A stretch of DNA of 64,000 nucleotides from Avena insularis (GCA_023614405.1 CM042686.1:467326740-467390739); one strand, 5' to 3'. Shown: positions 34,439 through 45,753, counted from the stretch's first letter. Translations and numbers: made by a program. The notes: generated by a model not told the origin, from the sequence alone.

Positions 34439-35010
34439 TTCACACAATTCTCATTAGCAACATTAGTGTAAGCAACGTAATAAACCTTTTAAGTTCAATT
34501 TCAACTGAAATCCATCAAAACATAAGCTACGGTATCAACTCCTTCTGAAAACCCAAAAATAATTCAAAAAGGAAATCAATTTAAGTGGCAAATGCAAGAG
34601 TGGTAAAAATCTGTCAAAATAGACCAGCAGGTAAAGATCAATTTTTTCGAAAATCTTCTGTTGCTCAAATCAAAAAGTGCAAAACTAACGAAAGTTAAAT
34701 AATAACCTGGGGCAGAAGCACAAAAACTTACAGCTCAATCCAACATACAGATATTTTTTGAATTTTTACAGCGAAGCACAAAAATCTGTTTCGGGATAGC
34801 AACTTTCCCAAATCTTACTTCTCTCTCATTAGAGGTTGATCTTGATACAAAAACAAAACAAAAATGATAAGGAGAGGTTATGGCCAAAACAATAACTTCC
34901 AAGACTCAAATAAACAAAACAAACTAAAAGCAAAAGAAATATATTGGGTTGTATCCCAAAAAGCTCTTTCTTTATAGCCATTAAGATGGGCATGATAATT
35001 TCAATGATGC
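34439..35010 (-). other. Non-coding internal segment of E replacing pol
   Basis: AT-rich sequence with no frame in element sense. It follows the gag-derived ORF where D has protease and pol, and it has no recognisable counterpart in D. With 17723-18226 it makes up the about 1 kb that stands in place of reverse transcriptase and integrase. Confidence 0.75.
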
Positions 35011-36456
35011 TCATATAAGAATATGAATTGAAGTAAAAGAGAGCATCGAGAAGCAAAAATACGCATGTTTAAGTCTAACCCACTTCCTATGCAAGGGAAT
35101 TTTGTAAGGCAATAAATTGTTGAAACCAGAAGCTGTAAGCATAGGAAGGCAAAACAAGTGCATCATAAAGACTTTCAACATAAAGCAAGGAAACTTAATA
35201 TTATTGAGATGCATTAGAACCGTCTTCCCTCTCTCATAATAACTTTCAGTATCATGCATAAATTTAACGATATAACTATCACATGAACCATTGTAGAAAT
35301 GATCACTTCTCCTAACAGAAAACACAGGGACACTAGCTCTCATAACACTACTTTGTGAAACAATTTTAGAAGTATATTTAAAGAGGATAGTGTGTCCATC
35401 TTCTACATACTTAGTGACAAAGTCTTTCACATTTGCTACTACAGGTTCAACATCCACTTGTTCATCAGGTTCCACAGCTTTATTTGTACTTTCATTAACC
35501 ATACTAGCTAACATAGAATGTTCCTTTATCTTAACTGGGAAAGGTACTTTCTCAATGTAAGGTTCAGGTAAAACATGATTAGCAGCATAAACTTCAGTAT
35601 TTCTTGCAGGAACACAATTAGCAATATCTTTATATGGCACATGATACTTATTCCATTTCTTTTTAGGAATTTTAATATAGGAAGCAAAAGCCTTAAAATA
35701 AGTTGCAATAGCTTGAGAGTCTAGACCATAAGCATTTTTAATATTTTGAAAGTCAGCAGTTCCCATAAAAGATTCAATGCATTCATAATCATAATTTATA
35801 CCTGACTTTCTTCCTTTATCGTTGTCCCATGCTTCAGCATTGTCTTGAATACAGTCTAGAAGATCCTATTTAGCTCCTTCTTCCATGCGTGTAAATGATC
35901 CAGCACAAGAAGCATCCAATAAATCCTTATCATGAAGAGAAAGTCTTGCATAAAAGTTATTGATAATAATATTGTTGGGGAGCTCATATATAGGACATTT
36001 GAGCATTAGTAACTTCAATCTCCCCCAAGCTTGAGCTATACTCTCTCCATCAAGAGGCCAAAAGTTGTATATTTGATTCCGATCTTTATGAATCTCAATA
36101 GGAGGATAAATTTTTGAATAAAAGATAGGTACTACTTCCTCCCATTCAAGAGCTTGACCATTCTTCGGTAGCTTGTACCATTCCTCAGCTCTTCCTTTCA
36201 GTGATAATGAGAATAACCTCTTATTGACTTGATCTGTTGTAATACCTGCACACTTGAACAACCCGCATAATTTGTGTATAAAGAGCAAATGACCACCGGG
36301 ATGGACAGTTCCATCTCCAAAATAGTAGTTATCCATAACACGACCAATAATTCATGTGGGTATCTTAAAATTATCATTCTCAGCAGGTGGTGGTTCATCT
36401 ACTACCTTAGAAGTGGTAGTAACATTACGAAATAAGAAACTAAGTGAATTATCCAT
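35011..36456 (-). pseudogene. gag: gag of Gypsy E with replaced C-terminus
   Basis: Starts at ATG 36456 (MDNSLSFLF) and stays in one frame to 35011, broken only by TGA at 36354-36352 (expected Arg) and TAG at 35868-35866 (expected Trp). It matches the gag of D across the capsid domain (LFSLSLKGRAEEW, FWPLDGES, FYARLSL) and the following spacer. At about 35280, at the position of the protease active site, similarity stops after SCD. D continues IGASSSAIP; E continues for about 88 unrelated codons rich in Phe, Met and Leu. E therefore has gag without an active protease. Confidence 0.88.
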
Positions 36457-36542
36457 ATTGAAAATAAAGTAACTAATAGAAGTAAACAATACTCACAGTA
36501 GAAGTTTCCTTTTACCAGTTCCACTCTCCAATAGCGCTTCAC

Positions 36543-36560
36543 TCCCTGGCAATGGTGCCA
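36543..36560 (-). other. Primer binding site of Gypsy E
   Basis: Minus strand TGGCACCATTGCCAGGGA, a tRNA-Asp-type site. It differs from D's TGGCGCCGTTGCCGGGAA by three C-to-T or G-to-A type changes plus one at the end. It lies 11 bases inside the LTR, as in D. Confidence 0.85.
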
Positions 36561-36571
36561 GAAAAAAGTCT

Positions 36572-38068
36572 CAATGACCCACAAGTATAGGGGGTGTATC
36601 GCAGTATTTTCGATAAGTAAGAGTGTCGAACCCAATGAGGAGCAGAAGGTGTTGACGAGTGCCTTGGAGCAGGAATTCTCTAAAATACTTAGCAAACGGA
36701 TTTTTAAGGGTTTTTGATAATGCATATAAATAAAGTGCGAGTAAATAAAATACAATAATAATAAATGCAGCGAGTGGCCCAATCCTTTCTTTAGAAAAGG
36801 ACAAGCCAGTTGTATTACTTAAGATGACCAAACGTTCTCGAGGACACACGGGAATATCGTCAAGTGCTTTCGCTTCATATAGTTGATTAATCTTCTTTAG
36901 TTTGACAAGTGTTGTGTGGGTGAACTTGTGCTAATGTACCGACCTTCCTAGGACTAATACATACTTGTGATTAAACCCCTTACAAGCATCCGCACGTACA
37001 AGAAAGTAATTAAGATAGAAACCTAACCACATCTTTAAACTCTAAGATCCTGACATCCCTTGTGCAATGGTTTCCTAATGGGGGTTCAGGTTTCTGTCAC
37101 TCTGGCAACTCCTACGATTAGTAGCCAAATACACAATGCATTCCCCTAGGACCATAAAGGTGAAGTGTCATGTAGTCGATGTTCACATGACACCACTAGA
37201 AGAATAACACCACAACTTAAATAACAAACTATTGTATCTTCCTCAACACAACTCCACTACTAACAACATGACTTATCCCATGTTCGCAAGAACTAAATAA
37301 ACTACTCACAAGACATCATATGGATCAAGATTAGAGATGAAATAATGATAAGTAACAATCTGAACATGAACGATAATTCAATGGTTCACTCAATAGCATC
37401 AACTACAAGGAGTAATCAACACCAGGAAAGTTTCCCATAAGAACTATGCAAGATTCAACCCAATTGTTACAGCGGTATGGAGTGGTGATGATGGCGTTGG
37501 TGGAGATGATGATGATCCCGATGAAGTATAGCTTGATGGTGGTGTTGATGGTGACTATCTCCCCTCTCTGGGAAGGAATTCCCCCGGCAGAATTCTGTCT
37601 GCCGGAGAGATCTTTCTCTCTCTATAGTTTTTCGCCTCACAGAGGCGGAAGAATCTTTCTGTGGTCGCCCCCCAGGTGTTAGGGTTTCGTGGGGATAATA
37701 TACGCCAAAGAGGAGAGCCAGGAGTGGGCCAGGGTGGCCACACCACCTGGTGGCACGGCCAGGGGTGGCTCGCGCCAGGGGTTGGTGTGGGCCCCCTGTG
37801 GCCTATCTCCACTCCCCCTTCTAGCATCCTTCGTCTTCTGGAAAAATAGAATTTTCCATGTATTTTCCCGGATTTTCTGATCTTCGTGAATTCTGCCTCT
37901 AAACAGTCCCTTTTCCATCAGAATCCTGACTTCAGCGGTCCAAGCTCCAAAAATCATCAACCATGCAAAAACATATGAAATATCATAAGTATCATCTCTT
38001 AATATGAAATATATCAATGAATAACAGTAAATTATGATATAGAATAGTGATGCAAAATGGACGTATCA
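36572..38068 (-). repeat. 5' LTR of Gypsy E
   Basis: Length 1497 bp. In element sense it starts TGATACGTCC at 38068. The inner end reads TTG where D has TCA, a mutated terminus. It is the full-length reference for the partial LTR at 1719-2377 and belongs to the family of D's LTRs (38161-39462 and 59062-60553). It contains the GAT-rich block (about 37485-37520) and the GC hairpin (37738-37790). Confidence 0.92.
37738..37790. other. GC-rich hairpin in 5' LTR of E
   Basis: Arms 37738-37756 and 37772-37790, the same module as at 2047-2099 with a few substitutions. Confidence 0.65.
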
Positions 38069-38160
38069 CAACCCCGCATGCACCAGCCATCTAATCTCTC
38101 CCTCATCCACAGCCAGGCATTGTGTTGCGCACGTGTGCCTTGGTACGATGGCTCTGGGCT
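38069..38160. other. 92-bp spacer between elements E and D
   Basis: Sequence between the outer ends of two 5' LTRs of the same family in head-to-head orientation. It has no frame, no inverted repeat and no match that I can see elsewhere in the window. It starts with the presumed target duplication of E (CAACC) and ends with that of D (GGGCT). It may be the only DNA here that is not clearly retrotransposon. Confidence 0.7.
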
Positions 38161-39462
38161 TGATACGTCCATTTTGCATCACTATTCTATGTCATAATTC
38201 ACTGTTATTCATTGATATATTTCGTATTGAGAGGTGATAATTATGTTATTTCATCTGTTTTTGCATGGTTGATGACTTTTGGAGCATGGACCGCTGCAGT
38301 TAGGATTCTGATGGAAAAGTTGTTGTTTGGAGGAAAAATTCGTGAAGATCAGAAAATCTGGGAAAATATACGGAAAATCCTATTTTCTAGAAGACGAAGG
38401 AAGCCACAAGGGGGAGATGAGATGGGCCCACACCACCTCGCTGGCCACTGTCAGCGCCACTCAGGTGGTGTGGCCTGTCCACCCCTGAACTCCTCTAGCG
38501 TATATTATCCTCCCGAAACCCTAAGACCCGGGGAGCGACCACAGACAGATTCCGCCACCTCCGCCGAAAACACCGAGAGAGAAAGATCTCTCCGCAGATT
38601 TCGGGAATTCTTCCTGAGAGGGAGATCGTCATCAACACCACCTTCAAGCTAGAATTCATCGGGATCATCATCATCACCACCACCGTCATCACCATCAGCA
38701 CCATCATCACCATCTCCATATTGCTGTAACAATTGGGTTGAATCTTGCATAGTTCATAGGGGAAACTTTCCCGGTGTTGATTACTCTTTGTAGTTGATGC
38801 TATTGAGTGAACCATTGAATTATTGTTTATGTTCAGTTTGTTATACATCATTATTCCATCTCTTATCATGATCCATATGTTGTCTTGTGAGTAGTTCATT
38901 TTGTTCTTGAGGACATGGGAGAAGTCATGTTGTTAGTAGTGGAGTTGTGTTGAGAAAGATTCAATAGTTTGATATTTAAGTTGTGGTGTAAGTGGTGTCA
39001 TGTGAAACAAGGGACGTGAGGGTCTTAGAGTTTAAAGCTGTGGTTAGGTTTCTACCTTAATTACCTTCTTGTACTTACGGATGTTTGCAAGGGTATAATC
39101 ACAAGTATGTATGAGTCCTAGGAAGGTCGGTACATTACAACACTTAGCAAGCTAAAGAAGATTAATCAACTATATGAAGTAAAGCACTTGATAGTATTCC
39201 CATGTGTCCTCGAGAACGCTTGCTTGTCATCTTAACTTGTACTTTGCTGCATAAAGGATTCGCCACTTGCTGCATTTATTCCTTTTGTTTACTGCATTTT
39301 GTTTACTTGCTTTATCAAAACCCCCTAAAAATCCGTTTGCTAAGTATTTGCAGAGAATTCCTGATCCATACCACTAGCCAGCACCTTCTGCTCCTTGTTG
39401 GGTTCGACACTCTTACTTATCGAAAATACTGCGATACACCCCCCTATACTTGTGGGTCATCA
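38161..39462 (+). repeat. 5' LTR of Gypsy D
   Basis: Length 1302 bp, TGATACGTCC to GGGTCATCA. It is shorter than the 3' LTR because of deletions near 38990-39015 (about 130 bp in all) and near 39138 (about 18 bp). An ATC/CAC-rich microsatellite block lies at about 38655-38720. Confidence 0.93.
38425..38475. other. GC-rich hairpin in 5' LTR of D
   Basis: Arms 38425-38438 and 38463-38475 pair almost completely (GGCCCACACCACCT with AGGTGGTGTGGCC). Confidence 0.65.
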
Positions 39463-39473
39463 AGACTATTTTC

Positions 39474-39491
39474 TGGCGCCGTTGCCGGGAA
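39474..39491 (+). other. Primer binding site of Gypsy D
   Basis: TGGCGCCGTTGCCGGGAA lies 11 bases after the LTR and is complementary to the 3' end of tRNA-Asp, the primer typical of Athila and related plant Gypsy elements. Confidence 0.93.
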
Positions 39492-39557
39492 GTGAAGCGC
39501 TATTGGAGAGTGGAACTGGTAAAGGAAACTTCTACTATTAGTTACTTTATTTTCGTT

Positions 39558-40925
39558 ATGGATAATTCACTGAGTTTCTTATTTGGTAATGCTACTACCA
39601 CTGCTAAGGTAGTAGATGAACCACCACCTGCTGAGAATGATGCTTTCAAAATACCTACAAGAATTATTGATCGTGTTATGGATAACTACTATGTTGGGGA
39701 TGGAACTGTCCATCCCGGTGATCATTTGCTCTTTATACATGAATTATGCGGGTTGTTCAAGTGTGCAGGTATTACTATAAATCAAGTTAAGAAGAAGTTA
39801 TTCTCATTATCACTGAAAGGAAGAGCTGAGGAATGGCATAAGCTGCTGAAGAATGGTCAAGCTCTGGAATGGGAGGAAATAGTGCCTCTCTTTTATTCAA
39901 AGTTTTATCCTCCTAGTGAGATTCATAAAGATCGAAATCAAATATACAACTTTTGGCCTCTTGATGGAGAGAGTACAGCTCAAGCTTGGGGGAGATTGAA
40001 GTTACTAATGCTCAAATGTCCCATTCATGAGCTTCTCAACAATATTATTATCAATAAATTTTATGCAAGGCTCTCTCTAGATGATAAGGATTTATTGGAT
40101 GCTTCTTGTGCTGGATCATTCACTCGCATGGAAGAAGAAGCTAAATGGGATCTTCTGGACCGTATTCAAGACAATGTTGAAGCATGGGAGAATGACAAAG
40201 GTAGAAAGTCAGGTATAAATTATGATTATGAATGCATTGAATCTTCTATGGGAACTGATGACTTTCAAAATATTAATAATACTTATGGTCTTGATTTACA
40301 AGTTATTACAAATTGCTTTAAGGCTTTTGCTTCTTATATTGAAATCCCAAAAAGGGAATGGAGAAAGTACCATGCACCTTATAAAGATATCGTTGACTGT
40401 GTTCCTGTTGGGAGTACTGAGTTTTACACTATTGATCACATCTTACCTGAACTTTATATCGAGAAACCCTTCCTGGATAAGGTAAAGGACCATCCTATGA
40501 TAACTAGTGTAATCACTAAAAGTGCAAAGAGAACTGTAAAACCTGATGAACAAATAAACATTGAACCTGTTGTAGCAATTGTGAAAGACCTTGTCACTAA
40601 AAGCATAGAGGATGGACACATAGTATTTTGTGAGGATGCTTCTAACATTGTTTCACATCCTAATAGAACTAAAAAGCCTAGTGTACCTGTGCTTTCTGTT
40701 AGAATTGGTGATCATTTCTATTATGGTTTATGTGATATTGGTGCAAGTTCCAGTGCTATTCCTTATGAGCTTAAAGAGAAATTATGCATGAAATCAGTCC
40801 CTGCGATTTGGAAGAGATTGATGTGGTTATTCACCTTGCTAATAGAGAGACCATCTCTCCAATTGGTATTGTATGAGACGTGGAAGTTCTTTGTGGTAAG
40901 ATTAAGTACCCTGCTAATTTTCTAG
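39558..40925 (+). pseudogene. gag: gag and protease of Gypsy D
   Basis: The open frame begins upstream at 39450, but ATG at 39558 (MDNSLSFLFGN) is the likely start because the same start is conserved in E. The capsid domain spans roughly residues 75-200 (LFSLSLKGRAEEW, WGRLKLLMLKC, FYARLSLDDKDLLDASCAGSF). A long spacer leads to the aspartic protease (VLSVRIGDHFYYGLCDIGASSSAIP; catalytic Asp codon 40734-40736). The frame is lost shortly after, around 40830-40870, and the last 30 residues are out-of-frame. Confidence 0.9.
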
Positions 40926-41428
40926 TACTTGGTTCACCTACTAGTAAAACTTATCCTATTATTTTTGGTAGACCTTTCTTGAGTACTTGTGGAGCTATTA
41001 TAGATTGCAAAAGGGAGAAAATCTTGGCTAAGTTTGATGGGGAATCTTATGAGTTTAATTTCTTGAAATTCACTAAAGAACCTTGTGAAGAGGAAACCCA
41101 TAATGAGGATTTTAGAGTTGAACAACTTGCTTCTATTTCTCTTGCTCCTAACAATGCTTTGCAGCAATTTATGGAAGATCATGAAAGTGAAATCTTCATG
41201 GAAGAAAGGAATGAGATTGACGAGATTCTCCGTAATCAGCCTAAGATGCTTAAGCATAACTTTCCTGTAGAAGACTTGGGTACCATGTTGCCACCTAAAA
41301 AGGATCCGGTTTTCGATCTAAAACCTCTCCCTAATGATCTTAAATATGCTTATATTGATGATAAAAAGATATATCCTGTTATTATTAGCTCTAAACTTTC
41401 AGGGAAGGAAGAAGAAAGGTTATTGTAG
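40880..41428 (+). pseudogene. Protease C-terminus and pol linker of Gypsy D
   Basis: Second frame of the polyprotein. It includes IIFGRPFLSTCGAIIDC, the conserved C-terminal protease flap region, then an acidic linker (HESEIFMEERNEIDEIL). TAG-type stop at 41426-41428; the same frame continues with [20 protein letters not shown] up to a shift near 41525. Confidence 0.85.
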
Positions 41429-41496
41429 GTTTTGAAGAAACACAGAGGAGCTATGGGCTATACTCTGGATGATTTAAAAGGGATTTCACCTACTAT

Positions 41497-43311
41497 ATGT
41501 CAGCATTCTATCAATATAGAACCAGATGCAAACCAGTAGTAGAGCACCAACGACGTTTAAATCCTAAGATGAAGGAAGTGGTAAGAAATGAGGTATTGAA
41601 ACTCCTTGATGCTGGTATTATTTACCCTATTACTGATAGTGAATGGGCTAGTCATGTTCATTGTGTTCCTGAAAAAGGAGGTATTACCATTGTTCCTAAT
41701 GATAACGATGAGCTTATTCCCCAAAGAATAGTAGTAGGCTATAGGATGTGCATCGATTTTAGGAAAGTCAACAAAGTTACTAAGAAAGATCACTACCCGC
41801 TTCCTTTTATTGATCAAATGTTGGAAAGGTTGTCTAAAAAGACCCATTTTTGTTTTCTTGATGGTTATTCTGGTTTCTCTCAAATTGCTATTAAACAACA
41901 AGACCAAGAAAAAACTATGTTTACTTGCCCTTACGGTACTTATGCTTATAGACGTATGCCTTTTGGTTTATGTAATGCTCCTGCTACTTTTCAAAGATGC
42001 ATGTCTGCTATCTTTCATGGCTTTTGTGAGGAAATTGTGGAAGTGTTCATGGATGACTTTTCTGTCTATGGAACTTCTTTTGATAATTGTCTGCACAACC
42101 TTGATAAAGTTTTACAGAGGTGTGAAGAAACTAATCTTGTTCTTAATTGGGAGAAATGCCACTTCATGGTTAATGAAGGGATTGCCCTTGGGCATAAAGT
42201 TTCTGAAAGAGGCATAGAAGTTGATAGAGCTAAGGTTGAGGCAATTGAGAAGATGCCATGTCCAAGAGACATCAAAGGTATTCGTAGTATCCTTGGTCAT
42301 GTTGGTTTCTATAGAAGGTTTATTAAAGATTTTTCTAGGATATCAAAACCCCTCACTAATCTTCTTCAAAAAAATGTACCCTTTGTTTTTGATGATGATT
42401 GTAAGGAAGCTTTTGAAACTCTTAAGAAGGCTTTAACCACAGCTCCTATCGTTCAACCACCTAATTGGAGTTTACCTTTTGAAATAATGTGTGATGCTAG
42501 CGATTTTGCTATAGGTGCTGTCCTTGGGCAACAAATTGATAAAAAGCTAAAGGTTATTCATTATGCTAGTAAGACTCTAGATGCTGCTCAAAGGAATTAT
42601 GCTACTACTAAAAAGGAATTTCTAGCTGTCATTTTTGCTTGTGATAAGTTTAGACCCTATATTGTAGACTCAAAAGTCACCATTCATACTGATCATGCTG
42701 CTATTAAGTACCTTATGACGAAGAAGGACGCTAAGCCTAGTCTTATTAGATGGGTGTTGCTTTTACAAGAGTTTGATCTACATATAGTAGATAGGAAAGG
42801 TGTTGAAAACCCTGTAGCGGATAATTTATCTCGATTGGAAAACATCTCTTTTGACCCTATGCCTGTCAATGATAGTTTCCCAAATGAACAGTTGGATGCA
42901 GTAGGGGTAAGCTCGCGAGGGAGCCCTTGGTACGTTGATTATGCTAACTTTATTGTCTTAGAGTATTTGCCTCCAACTTTTACAACTCAGCAAAGAAGGA
43001 AGTTCTTCTGTGATTTGAGGCATTATTTCTGGGATGACCCACACTTATATAAAGAAGGAGTGGATGGTATTATGCGAAGATGTGTTCCAGAATATGAACA
43101 AAAGGAGATATTGCATAAATTTCATGGTAGTGCTTATGGAGGACAACATGCAGGAGATAGAACTGCGCAAAAGGTGCTACAATCAGGTTTCTACTGGCCT
43201 GCCCTTTTTAAAGATGCAAGAAAATTTGTTTTATCTTGTGATGAATGTCAGCGTGTTGGTAATGTTTCTAGACGCAATGAAATGCCTATGAACTACTCTC
43301 TAGTTATTTAA
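41497..43311 (+). pseudogene. pol: Reverse transcriptase, RNase H and integrase zinc region of Gypsy D
   Basis: A 604-codon open stretch. Reverse transcriptase starts with [15 protein letters not shown]. The first catalytic Asp lies in [12 protein letters not shown]. The catalytic box is intact as FMDD (residues 184-187, 42046-42057). The thumb and connection lead to RNase H ([14 protein letters not shown] at about 42488; [10 protein letters not shown]) and to the integrase zinc region ([11 protein letters not shown] ... CDECQR). TAA at 43309-43311 ends it just before the integrase core. The upstream border is a frameshift near 41525, so the first ATG in this frame is not a true start. Confidence 0.92.
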
Positions 43312-44264
43312 CACTTTGATTGCTAGGGATTTGACTTTATGGGTCCTTTCCCCCCTTCGAAAGGTTATACTCATATTCTTGTTGCCGTTGATTATGTTAC
43401 TAAGTGGGTAAAAGCCATTCCTACGAAGAGTGCTGATGGGGAGACTTCTCTAAAAATGCTTAAGGATGTTATCTTTCCTAGGTTTGGAGTGCCCAGGTAT
43501 CTCATGACTGATGGGGGTTCTCATTTCATTCATGGTGGTTTTAGAAAGACCCTTGCTAAATATGATGTTAATCATAGAATTGCTTCAGCTTATCACCCCC
43601 AAACTAGCGAGCAAATAGAGTTATCAAATAGAGAAATTAAATCCATCTTGCAAAAGACTGTTAATAGATCTAGAAAAAACTAGGCTAAAAGGTTGAATGA
43701 TGCTTGATGGGCTTATAGAACTGCCTACAAAAATCCCATGGGGATGTCTCCTTATAAAATGGTTTATGGGAAAGCTTGTCACCTACCTTTAGAATTAGAA
43801 CACAAAGCCTACTGGGCAGTTAAAGAACTAAATAGAGATTGTAAGCTCGCTGGTGAGAAAAGATTATTCGACTTAAGTTCTTTAGATGAATGGAGGAGTG
43901 AAGCCTATGAAAATGCTAGGCTCTTTAAGGAAAAAGTTAAAAGATAGCATGACAAGCGAATACTTAAGAGAGAATTTCATGTTGGTGAGAAAGTTCTATT
44001 GTATAGGTCTCGTCTCAGATTTTTGCAGAAAGCTCTTTGTCAAAATGGGAAGGACCCTTCATTATTGAAGAAGTGTACCGTTCGGGAGCAATAAAAATTT
44101 CTTCTTTAAAAGATAATACTACACAAGTAGTGAATGGGCAGCGACTCAAGCACTATATTGCTGGAGATTCTTACAATGAATATGTTGATGCCTTTCAAGT
44201 TATAACTCCGGAGAAATTTATCAAGGACCATATTCAAAGACCTGCAGAGTCTGTTTTCAAATAG
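43312..44264 (+). pseudogene. Integrase core and C-terminus of Gypsy D
   Basis: Three fragments. 43312-43683: core with FDFMGPF, TDGGSHF and QIELSNRE, so the three catalytic acids can be read, after a TAG at 43324-43326. 43684-43947: same frame with stops at 43681 and 43705 ([21 protein letters not shown], the conserved GMSPY box). 44037-44264: other frame (KWEGPFIIEEVYRSGAIKI), the C-terminal DNA-binding part, ending at TAG 44262. No chromodomain. Confidence 0.88.
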
Positions 44265-44606
44265 GTAACAGTTCTGGTAAGAAAAGTTCCACGAAAATAC
44301 AATCCAACTATATTTTTGCAGTTTTTAGCCGATAAGGAAAGTTACGAAGCGAAACAGGGACGAAAACGGAGCCAGGGTGGCTCACACCATCCTGTGGCGC
44401 GGGCCCACCCCTGGCCACGCCACCAGGTGGTGAGTCCACCTTGGACTCCGCCTTTGACTCGTTTTTGCCCAGTACCTTCCTTTTGATATGAAACTTTGTA
44501 ATATATAATCCCCCGGATCCCCTGAGGTTCGTATATCGTGTTTTTGTCGTGTTTTTGTTTCGATCTGTTTCTGCTAGGACATACTCTTTGAAGGTTTAGA
44601 AGCACA
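44265..44606 (+). other. Gap between pol and small ORF of D, with GC-rich hairpin
   Basis: 342 bp without coding frame in sense. The hairpin arms are 44381-44400 and 44414-44434 (CTCACACCA... with ...TGGTGAG). A pyrimidine-rich tract with TTTTTGCAG near 44315-44325 could act as a splice acceptor for the following ORF. E has the same segment at 17745-17990, reversed. Confidence 0.7.
44381..44434. other. GC-rich hairpin in internal region of D
   Basis: The same CACACCA...CCAGGTGGTG module as in the LTRs, between pol and the small ORF. Confidence 0.6.
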
Positions 44607-44861
44607 GTGGTGTCCACCAAGGATAAAGAGAAGGAGCCTATGGAGGAAGAACTCCAAGACCCCAAGCAAGGGCTACTACCTTTAATCACTTGCCCTGCAT
44701 CAAAGGAAGCCCTACAAGTCACTAAAGAGTTATGCGATCAGTACCAAGACTTGAAGAGGAAGGTGGACATGCTTCAATGGGAGAATAATAGGCTTCGCAA
44801 GATGCTGGAAGATTTCCTCGCGACAACTAAGAAAATATTACCACCGCCAGCAAAGGAGTAA
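44607..44861 (+). CDS. Small post-pol ORF of D (coiled coil; ATG changed to GTG)
   Basis: A frame of 84 codons starting at GTG 44607. In E the equivalent codon is ATG (17722), within the same flanking sequence (AAGCACARTGGT), so D has lost its start by A to G. The N-terminus is KEPMEEELQDPKQ; residues 40-75 form a heptad-like helix (QDLKRKVDMLQWENNRLRKML); it ends ILPPPAKE. E's version has about 95 extra residues in the middle. Function unknown; the position after integrase suggests expression from a spliced RNA. Confidence 0.65.
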   Translation: MVSTKDKEKEPMEEELQDPKQGLLPLITCPASKEALQVTKELCDQYQDLKRKVDMLQWENNRLRKMLEDFLATTKKILPPPAKE

Positions 44862-45753
44862 TTTCTCATCAGGTTTGGCATCTCCTTGGTTTGATTCAAG
44901 CTTGGGGGAATGCCACGGTATCACATCACTATCTTCTATCTTTTTACCTTATTAGTAGAGTCATATCATGAATAGAGAAGTTATCATGTAGGATGGTTTG
45001 CATTATGGAAGTGTCCCCTCTCGCGTTAGATATGTATCCCTTGGTGGGAGTTGCCGTTATGGAATATTAATGAGAAGTTCTATCATTCACTCTTTTTCAT
45101 AGTTTATATTAGTTTTCAATTCGTGGTTATATGATTGATCTTGTTGTTAGTATTGGTATCACTTTGGGATAGTTGGGTTAATTTAGTTGGTTTTGGCAAA
45201 CCTGGCTCGGTCAATAGCAACACTATTTTTGAGAGTTGAATGAAAAGATAAAAGTACTCTAAAGAAATATAATTTCATCATCTTTCTTTCTTGATTTGCT
45301 CATAAGTTTAGTATTCTCTAGTTAAGATCTTTTGTGCTTCCAAGGAAGATTGCATCTTTGTCTTTATCACTTGTATGTTTGCTTGTTTCCTTCGACTCTT
45401 ATACTTGCTACCCAGCCTTGCTAGCCAAAAACCTCAGATCGAGAGGGAATTCTTCTCGTGCATCCACTCCTTTAAACCAAAACCTATGCCATTTGTGTCC
45501 ACCATACCTACCTATTAGCATTATTGCTATTCCAAGTAAATTCTTGTTTTCTCTACCTTCCAAATTAAACTTGTTATGTGAAAATTAGTGATTAAAGCTC
45601 TCGCGAACTTGATGGCACACTTTACTTTCTAGCACTTAATAAACTTGAACCATTTTGCTCACCTATGTTGCGTATATGCTTGGGCTTTTTAAGTTGTGAA
45701 TTAGCAGAACCATGTTGTCATGGGGAACACTTTCAACATTGCACTGGTACTTT
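44862..45753 (+). other. 3' UTR of D, left part
   Basis: Starts with CAAGCTTGGGGGAATGCC (44908), a polypurine-like motif far from the LTR, then AT-rich sequence that aligns in inverted orientation with 3500-4330 of E. No coding signal. ACTTT at 45749-45753 is the left target duplication of G. Confidence 0.8.

Larger units (their letters stand above)
1719..38068 (-). mobile_element. Gypsy element E (gag-only, Athila-like), interrupted by F, C and A
   Basis: A minus-strand LTR retrotransposon reassembled from four internal pieces and two LTRs. Order in its own sense: 5' LTR 36572-38068, primer site 36543-36560, gag 36456-35011, non-coding 34439-35010 and 17723-18226, small ORF 17722-17519 plus 4701-4364, 3' UTR and polypurine tract 4363-2378, 3' LTR from 2377 to beyond the window. 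The pieces join cleanly when F (duplication CTTCC) and C (duplication TTTCT) are taken out. No reverse transcriptase, RNase H or integrase is present in about 5.2 kb of internal sequence, so E must have depended on a relative such as D. CAACC at 38069-38073 would be its target duplication. Confidence 0.9.

Noticed and set aside
44607..44861. Envelope protein gene after integrase
   Set aside because: No signal peptide, no hydrophobic membrane segment, only a short coiled coil. Position alone is not enough.
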